From assembly GCA_902796875.1 (NCBI GenBank), contig CADBQT010000086.1:1-6595 (forward strand): a DNA stretch of 6,595 nucleotides, given 5' to 3'. A program made the translations under genes and the position numbers. Positions 1-5,737 of the stretch are shown piece by piece (position 1 is the first letter of the stretch; each line of letters opens with the position of its first letter). The notes below the pieces were generated by a model. The model saw nothing but the letters and a program-made list of their open reading frames with translations, did not search any database and was not told the origin of the DNA. The DNA comes from an uncultured Eubacteriales bacterium (GTDB lineage: Bacteria > Bacillota > Clostridia > Peptostreptococcales > Anaerovoracaceae).

Positions 1-10
1 CAAATAAATC

Positions 11-34
11 AGAGCAGGCTTTTCGGCCTGCTCT
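11..34. terminator. Intrinsic terminator hairpin after prmC, possibly bidirectional
   Basis: A perfect 9-bp stem (AGAGCAGGC at 11-19, GCCTGCTCT at 26-34) closes a 6-base loop. On the plus strand it is followed by a T-rich run (TTTGTTTTG), the better U-tract. On the minus strand it lies 35 bases past the prmC stop and is followed by the weaker GATTTATTTG, preceded by an A-rich stretch. It therefore probably ends the leftward rho-yqhQ-prmC operon and may also end a rightward gene lying left of the window. Stem and tracts are seen directly; bidirectional use is inferred. Confidence 0.8.
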
Positions 35-69
35 TTGTTTTGTCTGTTGCACTTTTCCTGCCGCTGGGT

Positions 70-951
70 CTACCTGCTGCACAGGACCACCCGGTCTCTT
101 CCCGGCAGGTCTTTAAGGACCTCCACGTCTTTGAACACCCGGGAATCCTCCACCATCTTCCGCACGTCATCCCCCTGATCGTAGCCGATCTCCATGAGGA
201 GAAATCCATCCTTCGTCAGGTACTTATTCACGCTCTGGATGATCTTCCGGTAGCAGGTCAGCCCATCCCGACCGCCGTCCAGCGCTTCCCTGGGCTCATG
301 ATCCTTGATCTCCTCCTGGAGCATGGCGATCATGTTCGTCCGGATATAGGGCGGGTTGGCCACGATCATGTCGAACTGGTTGCCCACCACCGGCGCGAAA
401 AGGTCTCCCTGAAGAAACTCGCCGCTAACGTGAAGGGACTGCGCATTTTTCTTCGCCAGAGCCACCGCCTTCTCGCTGATGTCACAGCCGGTCAGATCCA
501 CGTTGCCACAGATCTTGGCGATGGAGATCCCCACGATGCCGCTGCCGCAGCAAAGGTCCAGCAGGCCCCACTCCTTCCGTCCCCGAAGGCGCTCCAGGAG
601 GGGACGCTTTTCTCTCTGGTTGTTGCGGATCACCTTGGCCGCATTCTCCACCAAAGTCTCCGTATCCTGGCGAGGGATCAGAACGTCGGGATCTACCGCG
701 AAAGTGTACCCCATAAACTCCTGCTCCCCGGTGATGTGCTGCAGGGGGACCCGGCTCGCCCGCCGCTCGATGAGCTTGGCATATTTCCGTTCCACCTCCG
801 GATCCACCTCTTCCTCGTTCTTGAGAAAGAGTTCCACTTTATCCGTCCCCGTCAGGTAGCAGTAGAGTTCCTCCGCATCGATCTTGGGATCCATGCAGCC
901 GGCCTTATTCAACCGATACTGGCCTTCCCGGATCATTATTCTCGTCTTCAT
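70..951 (-). CDS. prmC: Peptide chain release factor N5-glutamine methyltransferase PrmC (HemK)
   Basis: PrmC transfers a methyl group from S-adenosylmethionine to the glutamine of the GGQ motif in release factors RF1/RF2, making peptide release efficient; it acts in the cytoplasm. The 293-residue product matches the usual family length. Residues 1-95 form the helical release-factor-binding region, ending in the family signature around HITGEQEFMG (72-81) and LIPRQDTE (91-98). The SAM-binding loop is DLCCGSG (132-138), with acidic residue D157 in GCDIS at the next strand. The catalytic NPPY motif is at 199-202, followed by the typical DHEPREALDGG stretch (217-227). The ATG at 949-951 has GGAG seven bases upstream. 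An internal Met6 is a possible alternative start. The first 47 bases lie inside the end of yqhQ, so translational coupling is likely. It is the last gene of the operon; prfA, its frequent neighbour and substrate gene, does not follow. Confidence 0.95.
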   Translation of the reverse strand: MKTRIMIREGQYRLNKAGCMDPKIDAEELYCYLTGTDKVELFLKNEEEVDPEVERKYAKLIERRASRVPLQHITGEQEFMGYTFAVDPDVLIPRQDTETLVENAAKVIRNNQREKRPLLERLRGRKEWGLLDLCCGSGIVGISIAKICGNVDLTGCDISEKAVALAKKNAQSLHVSGEFLQGDLFAPVVGNQFDMIVANPPYIRTNMIAMLQEEIKDHEPREALDGGRDGLTCYRKIIQSVNKYLTKDGFLLMEIGYDQGDDVRKMVEDSRVFKDVEVLKDLPGRDRVVLCSR

Positions 952-2011
952 TTATAGTCTCCGTTTCTTTCGGTTCTGTTTCTTCTTCGTCAGCTTCCGG
1001 TTCCGTCGCTTCTTCATCGGCTTCCGGTTCCGTCGCTTCTTCGCTTGTTTCCGCCGGCACGATCCGCTCCCCCGGGGGCTCCTCATCCATGCATGCGTCC
1101 ACGGCGGCGATGGCCACCTTGAGCATCTCGTCGTCCGGCTCCTTGGTGGTGATCTTCTGTAGGTACAGCCCGGGCAGGCTCAGCACCTTCACCACGATGT
1201 TGTCGCTCCGTCCGGCCCACTTGAGCAGCTCGTAGGATACGCCCGCGATCACCGGCAGCAGGAGCAGCCGGGAGATGATCCGGAAGGCCAGGGACGGCCA
1301 GCCCAGCAGGAAGTGGAGGGCAAAGGCAATGATGAACACGAACATGAGAAAGCTGGTTCCGCACCTGGGGTGCAGGGTCGGGAACTGGCGGCAGTTTTCC
1401 GGCGTCAGCTCCAGTCCGTTCTCGAAGCAGTGGATCGTCTTGTGCTCCGCCCCGTGATACTGAAATACTCTGCGGATGTCCGGCATGAACGAGACCGCCC
1501 ACACGTAGGCGATGAACAGAGCGATCCGAAGGATGCCTTCCACCAGGTTGAGCCACAGAGGATCATCGGTCACGTGCTTCATCAGATTGACCGCTCCGGT
1601 GGGCAGGATGATGAACACGCCGATGGTGAAGGCCAGGGCCAGGATCACCGACGTGTAGACCATGATGTTCCAGAGGCCTTTGCTCCCGAACTTCTTCTCC
1701 AGCCACTGCTCCAGCCGGGAGACTTCCACCTCCTCGTCGTCCGCTTCCTCCAGGATCTGAGCCGATTTCATCAGGGTCTTCGTGCCGTACACCAGAGAAT
1801 CTGCAAAGGCAACGACGCCCCGGACCAGGGGGATCTTCATCCACCGTCCGTAGCTCTTCGTCGTCTCCGTGCTGATGTGAAGGCTTCCGTCAGGGAGATG
1901 CACGGCCAGAGCCGTCTTCTTCTCTCCCTTCATCATGATGCCCTCCATGACCGCCTGACCGCCCATCTTTGTGGGGCAGGCGTCTTTGAGGAATATCTTC
2001 TTCAGATCCAT
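905..2011 (-). CDS. yqhQ: DUF1385 (YqhQ-like) membrane protein with acidic repeat tail
   Basis: This belongs to the DUF1385/YqhQ family of bacterial membrane proteins, which has no established biochemical function; the call is by family only. Conserved marks are GGQAVMEGIMM (17-27), a His-rich segment with HGAEHKTIHCFENG (186-199) and HPRCGTSFL (214-222); the His, Glu and Cys residues look capable of binding metal, which is inference. Hydrophobic segments lie near 114-137, 155-176, 219-237 and 244-262. Residues 1-110 and the tail would be outside the membrane. Residues 310-368 are an acidic low-complexity extension holding a nine-residue repeat (324-350), which is not part of the conserved domain. 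The start at 2011 is chosen because the conserved GGQAVMEG follows soon after, but no strong Shine-Dalgarno sequence precedes it; coupling to rho, which ends 27 bases upstream, is plausible. It overlaps prmC by 47 bases. Confidence 0.9.
   Translation of the reverse strand: MDLKKIFLKDACPTKMGGQAVMEGIMMKGEKKTALAVHLPDGSLHISTETTKSYGRWMKIPLVRGVVAFADSLVYGTKTLMKSAQILEEADDEEVEVSRLEQWLEKKFGSKGLWNIMVYTSVILALAFTIGVFIILPTGAVNLMKHVTDDPLWLNLVEGILRIALFIAYVWAVSFMPDIRRVFQYHGAEHKTIHCFENGLELTPENCRQFPTLHPRCGTSFLMFVFIIAFALHFLLGWPSLAFRIISRLLLLPVIAGVSYELLKWAGRSDNIVVKVLSLPGLYLQKITTKEPDDEMLKVAIAAVDACMDEEPPGERIVPAETSEEATEPEADEEATEPEADEEETEPKETETINEDENNDPGRPVSVE
959..962 (-). promoter_or_regulatory. Ribosome-binding site of prmC inside yqhQ
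   Basis: Read on the minus strand, GGAG precedes the prmC ATG by seven bases. It supports the start at 951. It lies within coding sequence of yqhQ, immediately after the acidic repeat, so ribosomes translating the yqhQ tail pass straight over it. Confidence 0.65.
962..1042 (-). repeat. 27-bp tandem repeat encoding acidic nonapeptides in YqhQ tail
   Basis: Three consecutive 27-bp units encode EEATEPEAD, EEATEPEAD and the diverged EEETEPKET. The first two are near-identical at DNA level: a 23-base block at 1020-1042 recurs exactly at 993-1015. The period is a multiple of three, so copy number can change without breaking the frame. The array ends next to the prmC ribosome-binding site. Confidence 0.9.
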
Positions 2012-2022
2012 GTGTCGTTCTT

Positions 2023-2035
2023 ACCCGCTTCGGGT
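2023..2035 (-). other. Small hairpin between rho and yqhQ
   Basis: ACCCG-AAG-CGGGT on the minus strand gives a 5-bp GC-rich stem with a 3-base loop in the 27-base rho/yqhQ gap. It has no following T-tract, so it is not a terminator. It sits 11 bases before the yqhQ ATG, where the Shine-Dalgarno sequence would be expected, and may affect initiation or be chance. Confidence 0.35.
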
Positions 2036-2038
2036 CGA

Positions 2039-3616
2039 TCAGTAATCGCGCCCCGATACGTATCTGGCGTTCATCAGTTTCTTGATGACCTCGATAAAGG
2101 TCTTGTTGTCCCGGGTATGCATCAGGTTGTCGATGATCATTTCGGTCACCTCCTGAGGATCCCGATTGCTCAGGGCCCGGCGCATGGACCACACGGCTTC
2201 CATCTCCTCCTGATCCATGAGGAGATCTTCTCTTCTGGTTCCCGACTTGTTCAGTTCGATGGCCGGGAAGATCCGCTTCTCGCTGAGCTTCCGATCCAGA
2301 TGGAGTTCCATGTTTCCGGTGCCTTTGAACTCCTCATAGATCAGGTCGTCCATCCGGCTGCCCGTCTCCACCAGAGCCGTGGCCAGGATGGTGATGCTCC
2401 CGCCTTCCTCGATCTTCCGGGCTGCGCCAAAGAACTGCTTGGGCTTGTGCAATGCTCCCGGATCGAAACCGCCGGACAGGGTCTTGCCTGAAGCGGGGAC
2501 CACCAGGTTATAGGCCCGGGCCAGACGGGTGATACTGTCCAGCAGAATGACCACGTCCTTGCCGTGCTCCGCCAGACGCTTGGCTCTCGCCAGCACCATC
2601 TCCGCCACCTTTACGTGGTGGGAGGGCATCTCGTCGAAGGTGGAGTAGATGACCTCGCTGGTGTCGCTGTGGAGGCTCCGCTTCATGTCGGTGACTTCCT
2701 CCGGCCGCTCGTCCACCAGCAGGATGATCAGCTCCGCTTCCGGATGATGCTTCTCGATGCTCCCGGCGATCTTCTTCAGGAGCACGGTCTTGCCCGCCTT
2801 GGGGGGCGCCACGATGAGCCCACGCTGACCCTTGCCGATGGGGGCGACCAGGTCGATGATCCGCAGGGAAAGATCCCGGCCGTCCTCCATGACCAGTTTC
2901 TCTTCGGGGAAGATAGGGGTCAGGGATTCGAAGTCAGGGCGGCGCATGGCCACGCCGGGCTCGTCCCCGTTGACCGAGACCACGTAGAGGAGGGCGCCGA
3001 ACCGGTTTCCGGCGCTGGCGGGACGGCAGATGCCTTTGATCTTGTCTCCCGTCTTCAGGTTGAATCTCCGGATCTGAGCCGGAGCCACGTAGATATCATT
3101 CTCACTGGTGAGGAAGTTGTTGAACCGGAGGAATCCGAATCCGTCGTCGGACAGATCCAGCACACCTTCGGTCTCGAACCGGTCGTCGTTTTCCTTGTTC
3201 TGTTTTTTCTCCTCGGTCTGCTGTTCGCCGTCATGGCCGTCCCGGTCGCGGCTGTTTCCGCCCCGGCCCTTCTGGCCCCGGCCTTTGCCCCGGCCCTGGC
3301 GCCGGTCGCGGCCCTCACGGCTTTCCCGGTTTTCCTGCCGGCCTTCCTTGCGGCCGCCCTCTTTTTCTCCATCGGAGGCTGCAGCCCTGGCCGTCTTCTT
3401 CTCTTTCTTTTCTTCCTTGGCTTCTTCTTTAGGTTCTTTTTTGGGTTCTCCTTTTTTTGGTGCCGGATCGGATCCGCCATCGTCCGTCATCAAAGCGGCG
3501 ATCAGCTCGGCTTTCTTCATTTTCGTGTAGCCTTCCAGCCCAAAGGTTTTTGCGATCTCTCTGAGTTCGGCGACTTTCTTGCTCTTCAGGGTCACTTCAT
3601 CCATCGTCTTCCACAT
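2039..3616 (-). CDS. rho: Transcription termination factor Rho with Arg/Gly-rich linker
   Basis: Rho is the hexameric RNA-dependent ATPase and 5'-3' translocase that ends transcription at C-rich, untranslated RNA. From the chosen start the product has 525 residues, against 419 in E. coli. Order: Rho_N domain (about 6-43, [20 protein letters not shown]), a charged low-complexity linker (about 44-149, first Lys/Glu-rich, then Arg/Gly-rich with [13 protein letters not shown] at 108-120), the cold-shock-like primary RNA-binding domain (about 150-215), and the ATPase. Visible motifs are Walker A APPKAGKT (270-277), VDERPEEV with catalytic Glu303 (301-308), Walker B ILLDSITR (357-364), the Q-loop SGKTLSGG (376-383) and the R-loop segment [10 protein letters not shown] (431-440). 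The ATG at 3616 is preferred over one 24 codons upstream because AGAAAGGA lies eight bases before it and Rho_N starts just after. It is the first gene of the operon, divergent from the peptidase gene. Confidence 0.96.
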   Translation of the reverse strand: MWKTMDEVTLKSKKVAELREIAKTFGLEGYTKMKKAELIAALMTDDGGSDPAPKKGEPKKEPKEEAKEEKKEKKTARAAASDGEKEGGRKEGRQENRESREGRDRRQGRGKGRGQKGRGGNSRDRDGHDGEQQTEEKKQNKENDDRFETEGVLDLSDDGFGFLRFNNFLTSENDIYVAPAQIRRFNLKTGDKIKGICRPASAGNRFGALLYVVSVNGDEPGVAMRRPDFESLTPIFPEEKLVMEDGRDLSLRIIDLVAPIGKGQRGLIVAPPKAGKTVLLKKIAGSIEKHHPEAELIILLVDERPEEVTDMKRSLHSDTSEVIYSTFDEMPSHHVKVAEMVLARAKRLAEHGKDVVILLDSITRLARAYNLVVPASGKTLSGGFDPGALHKPKQFFGAARKIEEGGSITILATALVETGSRMDDLIYEEFKGTGNMELHLDRKLSEKRIFPAIELNKSGTRREDLLMDQEEMEAVWSMRRALSNRDPQEVTEMIIDNLMHTRDNKTFIEVIKKLMNARYVSGRDY

Positions 3617-3632
3617 AGAAAGGATCCTTTCT
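3617..3632 (-). promoter_or_regulatory. rho ribosome-binding site within a 16-bp palindrome
   Basis: The sequence AGAAAGGATCCTTTCT is a perfect palindrome lying directly against the rho ATG. Its left half, read on the minus strand, contains the AGAAAGGA Shine-Dalgarno sequence eight bases from the start. In RNA it could fold as a 6-bp stem (AGAAAG/CUUUCU) with a GAUC loop, partly hiding the ribosome-binding site. The ribosome-binding role is well supported; a regulatory hairpin is inference, since a 6-bp AU-rich stem is weak. Confidence 0.7.
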
Positions 3633-3732
3633 CTTTTGTCGATTGACTTGCTCTGCGCACCAAGTGCCCGCCGGCATCCAGCGCGCATACGAGTCTTTTA
3701 CTTGTCAAATAATAAGGGATGTTTACGATTCG

Positions 3733-3755
3733 TTCGTTCAGACAGGTCTGTCGAA
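3733..3755. promoter_or_regulatory. Dyad-symmetric operator-like sequence in the rho leader
   Basis: The core CAGAC-AG-GTCTG (3739-3750) is flanked by TTCG (3733-3736) and CGAA (3752-3755), giving a nearly symmetric 23-bp element. It would begin about seven bases after the predicted rho transcription start and lies about 85 bases upstream of the peptidase -10 box. The two-base centre suits a dimeric DNA-binding protein better than an RNA loop. No known regulator motif is recognised. Confidence 0.4.
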
Positions 3756-3768
3756 TTCCAACGACCTT

Positions 3769-3797
3769 ACTATACACCCAACATGCCCGAAAAACAA
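3769..3797 (-). promoter_or_regulatory. Candidate sigma-A promoter of the rho operon
   Basis: On the minus strand, TTGTTT (3797-3792) is followed after exactly 17 bases by TATAGT (3774-3769), five of six matches to the -10 consensus. Transcription would start near 3762 and leave a leader of about 145 bases before rho, room enough for autogenous control, which is known for rho in several bacteria. The -35 match is poor (three of six). Confidence 0.5.
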
Positions 3798-3837
3798 GCC
3801 CCGCCGGGACTTTGGACAACCACTTTTTTTCGGATTG

Positions 3838-3846
3838 TGATATGAT
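3838..3846 (+). promoter_or_regulatory. Extended -10 promoter for the M3 peptidase gene
   Basis: TGA-TATGAT is an extended -10 element (TGn followed by a five-of-six -10 box). No -35 box sits at the usual distance; TGGACA at 3813-3818 is 22 bases away, too far. A run of seven T (3824-3830) lies between them. The predicted start near 3853 gives a leader of about 33 bases, which fits the ribosome-binding site at 3872. Confidence 0.55.
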
Positions 3847-3871
3847 GGAAACGACTCTAAGACGACACCTT

Positions 3872-3877
3872 GGGGGA
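3872..3877 (+). promoter_or_regulatory. Ribosome-binding site of the M3 peptidase gene
   Basis: GGGGGA lies eight bases before the ATG at 3886 and decides that start. The signal peptide begins directly at this Met, which agrees. Confidence 0.6.
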
Positions 3878-3885
3878 CCGAGTTT

Positions 3886-5703
3886 ATGATACCGAGAAAC
3901 CTTATCTTCACCCTGATCCTGTTCATCCTGCTGTGGGCTGCCGCAGCCGTCCCGGCCTTTGCGTCGGAAGGTCCCTCTGCCTTTGCGCCGGGTGAAGCCT
4001 CCGCCTTTTCCCTGGCGGACTCCATCCGAAATCCCCGGAGCGTGGACGGCGACTACCCCCACAAGATCCATCGGGAGACCCCGGCCCGCATCCTCACCGG
4101 AGGGGAATACGACCCCGCCCATTTGGAGGCGATCCTACGGGAACTGGACGAAAACTATACCGGCAAAAACGCCGATCCCCTGGCGGAGGAAAAGCTTCAG
4201 GCCGCAGTCGGACAGCTGACGGAAGAACTGGAGACTTTTCAGACCTGCAACGTGATCCTGGAGGCCCGATACAGCGCTGATGTGTCGGACAGGGATCTGA
4301 GCCGCCGGGTCCTGAAACAGACGGCGGAGTTTACCGACCTGACGGATCGGGCCTTCCTGTGCCTTTCCCGCGTGGCCAACGGCCCCATGGGGGATGTGAT
4401 CACCCGGGATCTTAGCGTGGAAGACGCCGAGTACCTGCGGGAGTACGTCCCCGAAACCGAGGAGGTCAAGGCGCTGGACGCCAAAGAGAAGAAGCTGGTC
4501 CACCGGTACATGCAGATCATTGTTGAAGACCGGCCCATCAAAAAGTTGAACAGCGAGGCCGGCGCCATCCTGATGAAGCTGGTCCGGGTGCGCCAGGCCA
4601 TCGCCCGGGAAGAGGGATACGACAGCTATCCGGAATATGCCGATGAGGTCCTCTACGGGCGGGACTACACAGCGGCGGATCTGGCCCGTCTCCGCGCATC
4701 GGTGAAAAAGGATTTCGTTCCCGCCATCACCCGGCGGGTCGAAGCCTACGAGGATATGTCCATCTACCACTACCATCACGCAAAGGCAGGGGAGATCCTG
4801 AATGACTTCGCTCCATGCATCGGCCGTATCGATCCCCAGCTGAAGGAAGCCTTCAACTATCTGCGCAGGAACCGGCTCTACGACTTCGACGAAAGCCAGA
4901 CCAAGGCGGACACCGGCTACACGGACACCCTGGCCCTTTACGGGTCGGCCCTGATCTTCAATCGCGCCTGCGGGGACAAGCAGGATTACGATACCATGAT
5001 CCACGAGTTCGGCCACTACAACGCCCTCTATCACGACGATCAGAATGTCCTTTTGGCTGTATCCTGTCTGGACGTGGAGGAGATCCATTCCCAGGGGCTG
5101 GAGCTTCTCTTCCTGCCCTATTACGGGGAGCTTTTCGGCGAAGACGCCGGGGTCTATCACGAGGAAACCATCCTGAACATTATGGACAGTGTGGCATCCG
5201 GATGCCTCTACGACGAGTTCCAGCGGTACGTCTACGCCCATCCGGACATGACGGTGGATCAGCTTAACGGGCTGTATCGGAAGCTCCTCGGGGAGTACGG
5301 CGTGATCGAGGCCGATGCAAAGGCAGAGGAAGATCCGGAAACCTCCATGGACTGGATCTTCGTCAACCACACCTTCGACCTGCCCATGTACTACGTCAGC
5401 TATGCCACCTCGGCCCTCAGCGCTCTGGATCTATACCTTCAGTCCCTGGAGGATCGGCAGGCTGCAGTGGATACCTACATCAAGCTCACTTCCCTTGGGA
5501 CCGGCACACCCTACCGGGAAGCGATCCACACCTGTCGCATGTCCAACATTTTTGATCCCAGAACTGTCCAGCGGATCGCCGGGGAACTTGCGAAAAGAAC
5601 TCTGGAGCCGGACAGGGACGGACAGGTCCCCTTCTCTTCGGGGGTAAATCCCGGATCATCCACTCCGAATACGGCTCCTTTATCCCTGGCCGGCGGGCGC
5701 TGA
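3886..5703 (+). CDS. Secreted M3-family (oligoendopeptidase F / thimet-like) zinc metallopeptidase
   Basis: M3 peptidases are zinc enzymes that cut short peptides inside an enclosed channel. This 605-residue protein has a signal peptide: R4, hydrophobic 6-22, and a cleavage site after AFA (24-26). There is no lipobox, so it is predicted to be released or loosely wall-held, whereas many M3 enzymes are cytoplasmic. The mature N-terminal half is helical and includes the family-like REEGYDSYPEYADEVLYGR stretch before the active site. Zinc ligands are H373 and H377 in HEFGH, with E374 catalytic and E399 in EEIHSQGLELL as third ligand by comparison with PepF. H495 and the MYYVSYATSA segment (501-510) match the C-terminal His/Tyr region that stabilises the transition state. 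The last about 30 residues are Pro/Ser/Gly-rich and look disordered. All key residues are present, so it should be active. The substrate is unknown; peptide nutrition or signal-peptide turnover are possible. Divergent from rho; the GT6 gene follows after 34 bases. Confidence 0.88.
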   Translation: MIPRNLIFTLILFILLWAAAAVPAFASEGPSAFAPGEASAFSLADSIRNPRSVDGDYPHKIHRETPARILTGGEYDPAHLEAILRELDENYTGKNADPLAEEKLQAAVGQLTEELETFQTCNVILEARYSADVSDRDLSRRVLKQTAEFTDLTDRAFLCLSRVANGPMGDVITRDLSVEDAEYLREYVPETEEVKALDAKEKKLVHRYMQIIVEDRPIKKLNSEAGAILMKLVRVRQAIAREEGYDSYPEYADEVLYGRDYTAADLARLRASVKKDFVPAITRRVEAYEDMSIYHYHHAKAGEILNDFAPCIGRIDPQLKEAFNYLRRNRLYDFDESQTKADTGYTDTLALYGSALIFNRACGDKQDYDTMIHEFGHYNALYHDDQNVLLAVSCLDVEEIHSQGLELLFLPYYGELFGEDAGVYHEETILNIMDSVASGCLYDEFQRYVYAHPDMTVDQLNGLYRKLLGEYGVIEADAKAEEDPETSMDWIFVNHTFDLPMYYVSYATSALSALDLYLQSLEDRQAAVDTYIKLTSLGTGTPYREAIHTCRMSNIFDPRTVQRIAGELAKRTLEPDRDGQVPFSSGVNPGSSTPNTAPLSLAGGR

Positions 5704-5722
5704 TGCGGACGGCCTTTGTTTC

Positions 5723-5731
5723 TGGTATAAT
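5723..5731 (+). promoter_or_regulatory. Extended -10 promoter of the GT6 gene, predicting a leaderless start
   Basis: TGG-TATAAT is a perfect -10 hexamer (5726-5731) with the TGn extension, placed in the 34-base gap after the peptidase gene. The expected start, about seven bases past the box, is 5738, the A of the GT6 ATG. No Shine-Dalgarno-like sequence lies between the peptidase stop and this ATG, so initiation on a leaderless transcript is likely. No convincing -35 box is seen. Confidence 0.65.
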
Positions 5732-5737
5732 ACGACT

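Noticed and set aside
40..957. Long plus-strand open frame opposite prmC (305 codons)
   Set aside because: It is the complement of a clearly conserved gene. Its His/Leu/Val-rich composition is typical of antisense shadows in GC-rich DNA, and no family motif is visible.
1313..3646. Long plus-strand open frames opposite yqhQ and rho
   Set aside because: They mirror conserved genes, lack recognisable domains, and the Pro/Ala/Phe-rich parts follow from the Arg/Gly/Lys linker of Rho read backwards.
3617..3688. Upstream in-frame ATG giving Rho 24 extra residues
   Set aside because: No Shine-Dalgarno sequence precedes it, the extra residues match nothing in Rho, and a good ribosome-binding site stands before the ATG at 3616.
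3682..3707. Consensus TTGACA on the minus strand upstream of rho
   Set aside because: The nearest -10-like sequence (TATGCG) is only 13 bases away and GC-rich; no workable -10 lies at 16-18 bases.
3702..3729. Possible plus-strand promoter TTGTCA-16-TACGAT
   Set aside because: The -10 match is only four of six and it would create a leader of about 150 bases for the peptidase gene; the extended -10 at 3838-3846 is better placed.
4135..5370. 411-codon minus-strand open frame opposite the M3 peptidase
   Set aside because: The sense strand encodes intact active-site motifs throughout. The antisense product has no recognised fold or motif and no ribosome-binding site was noted for it.
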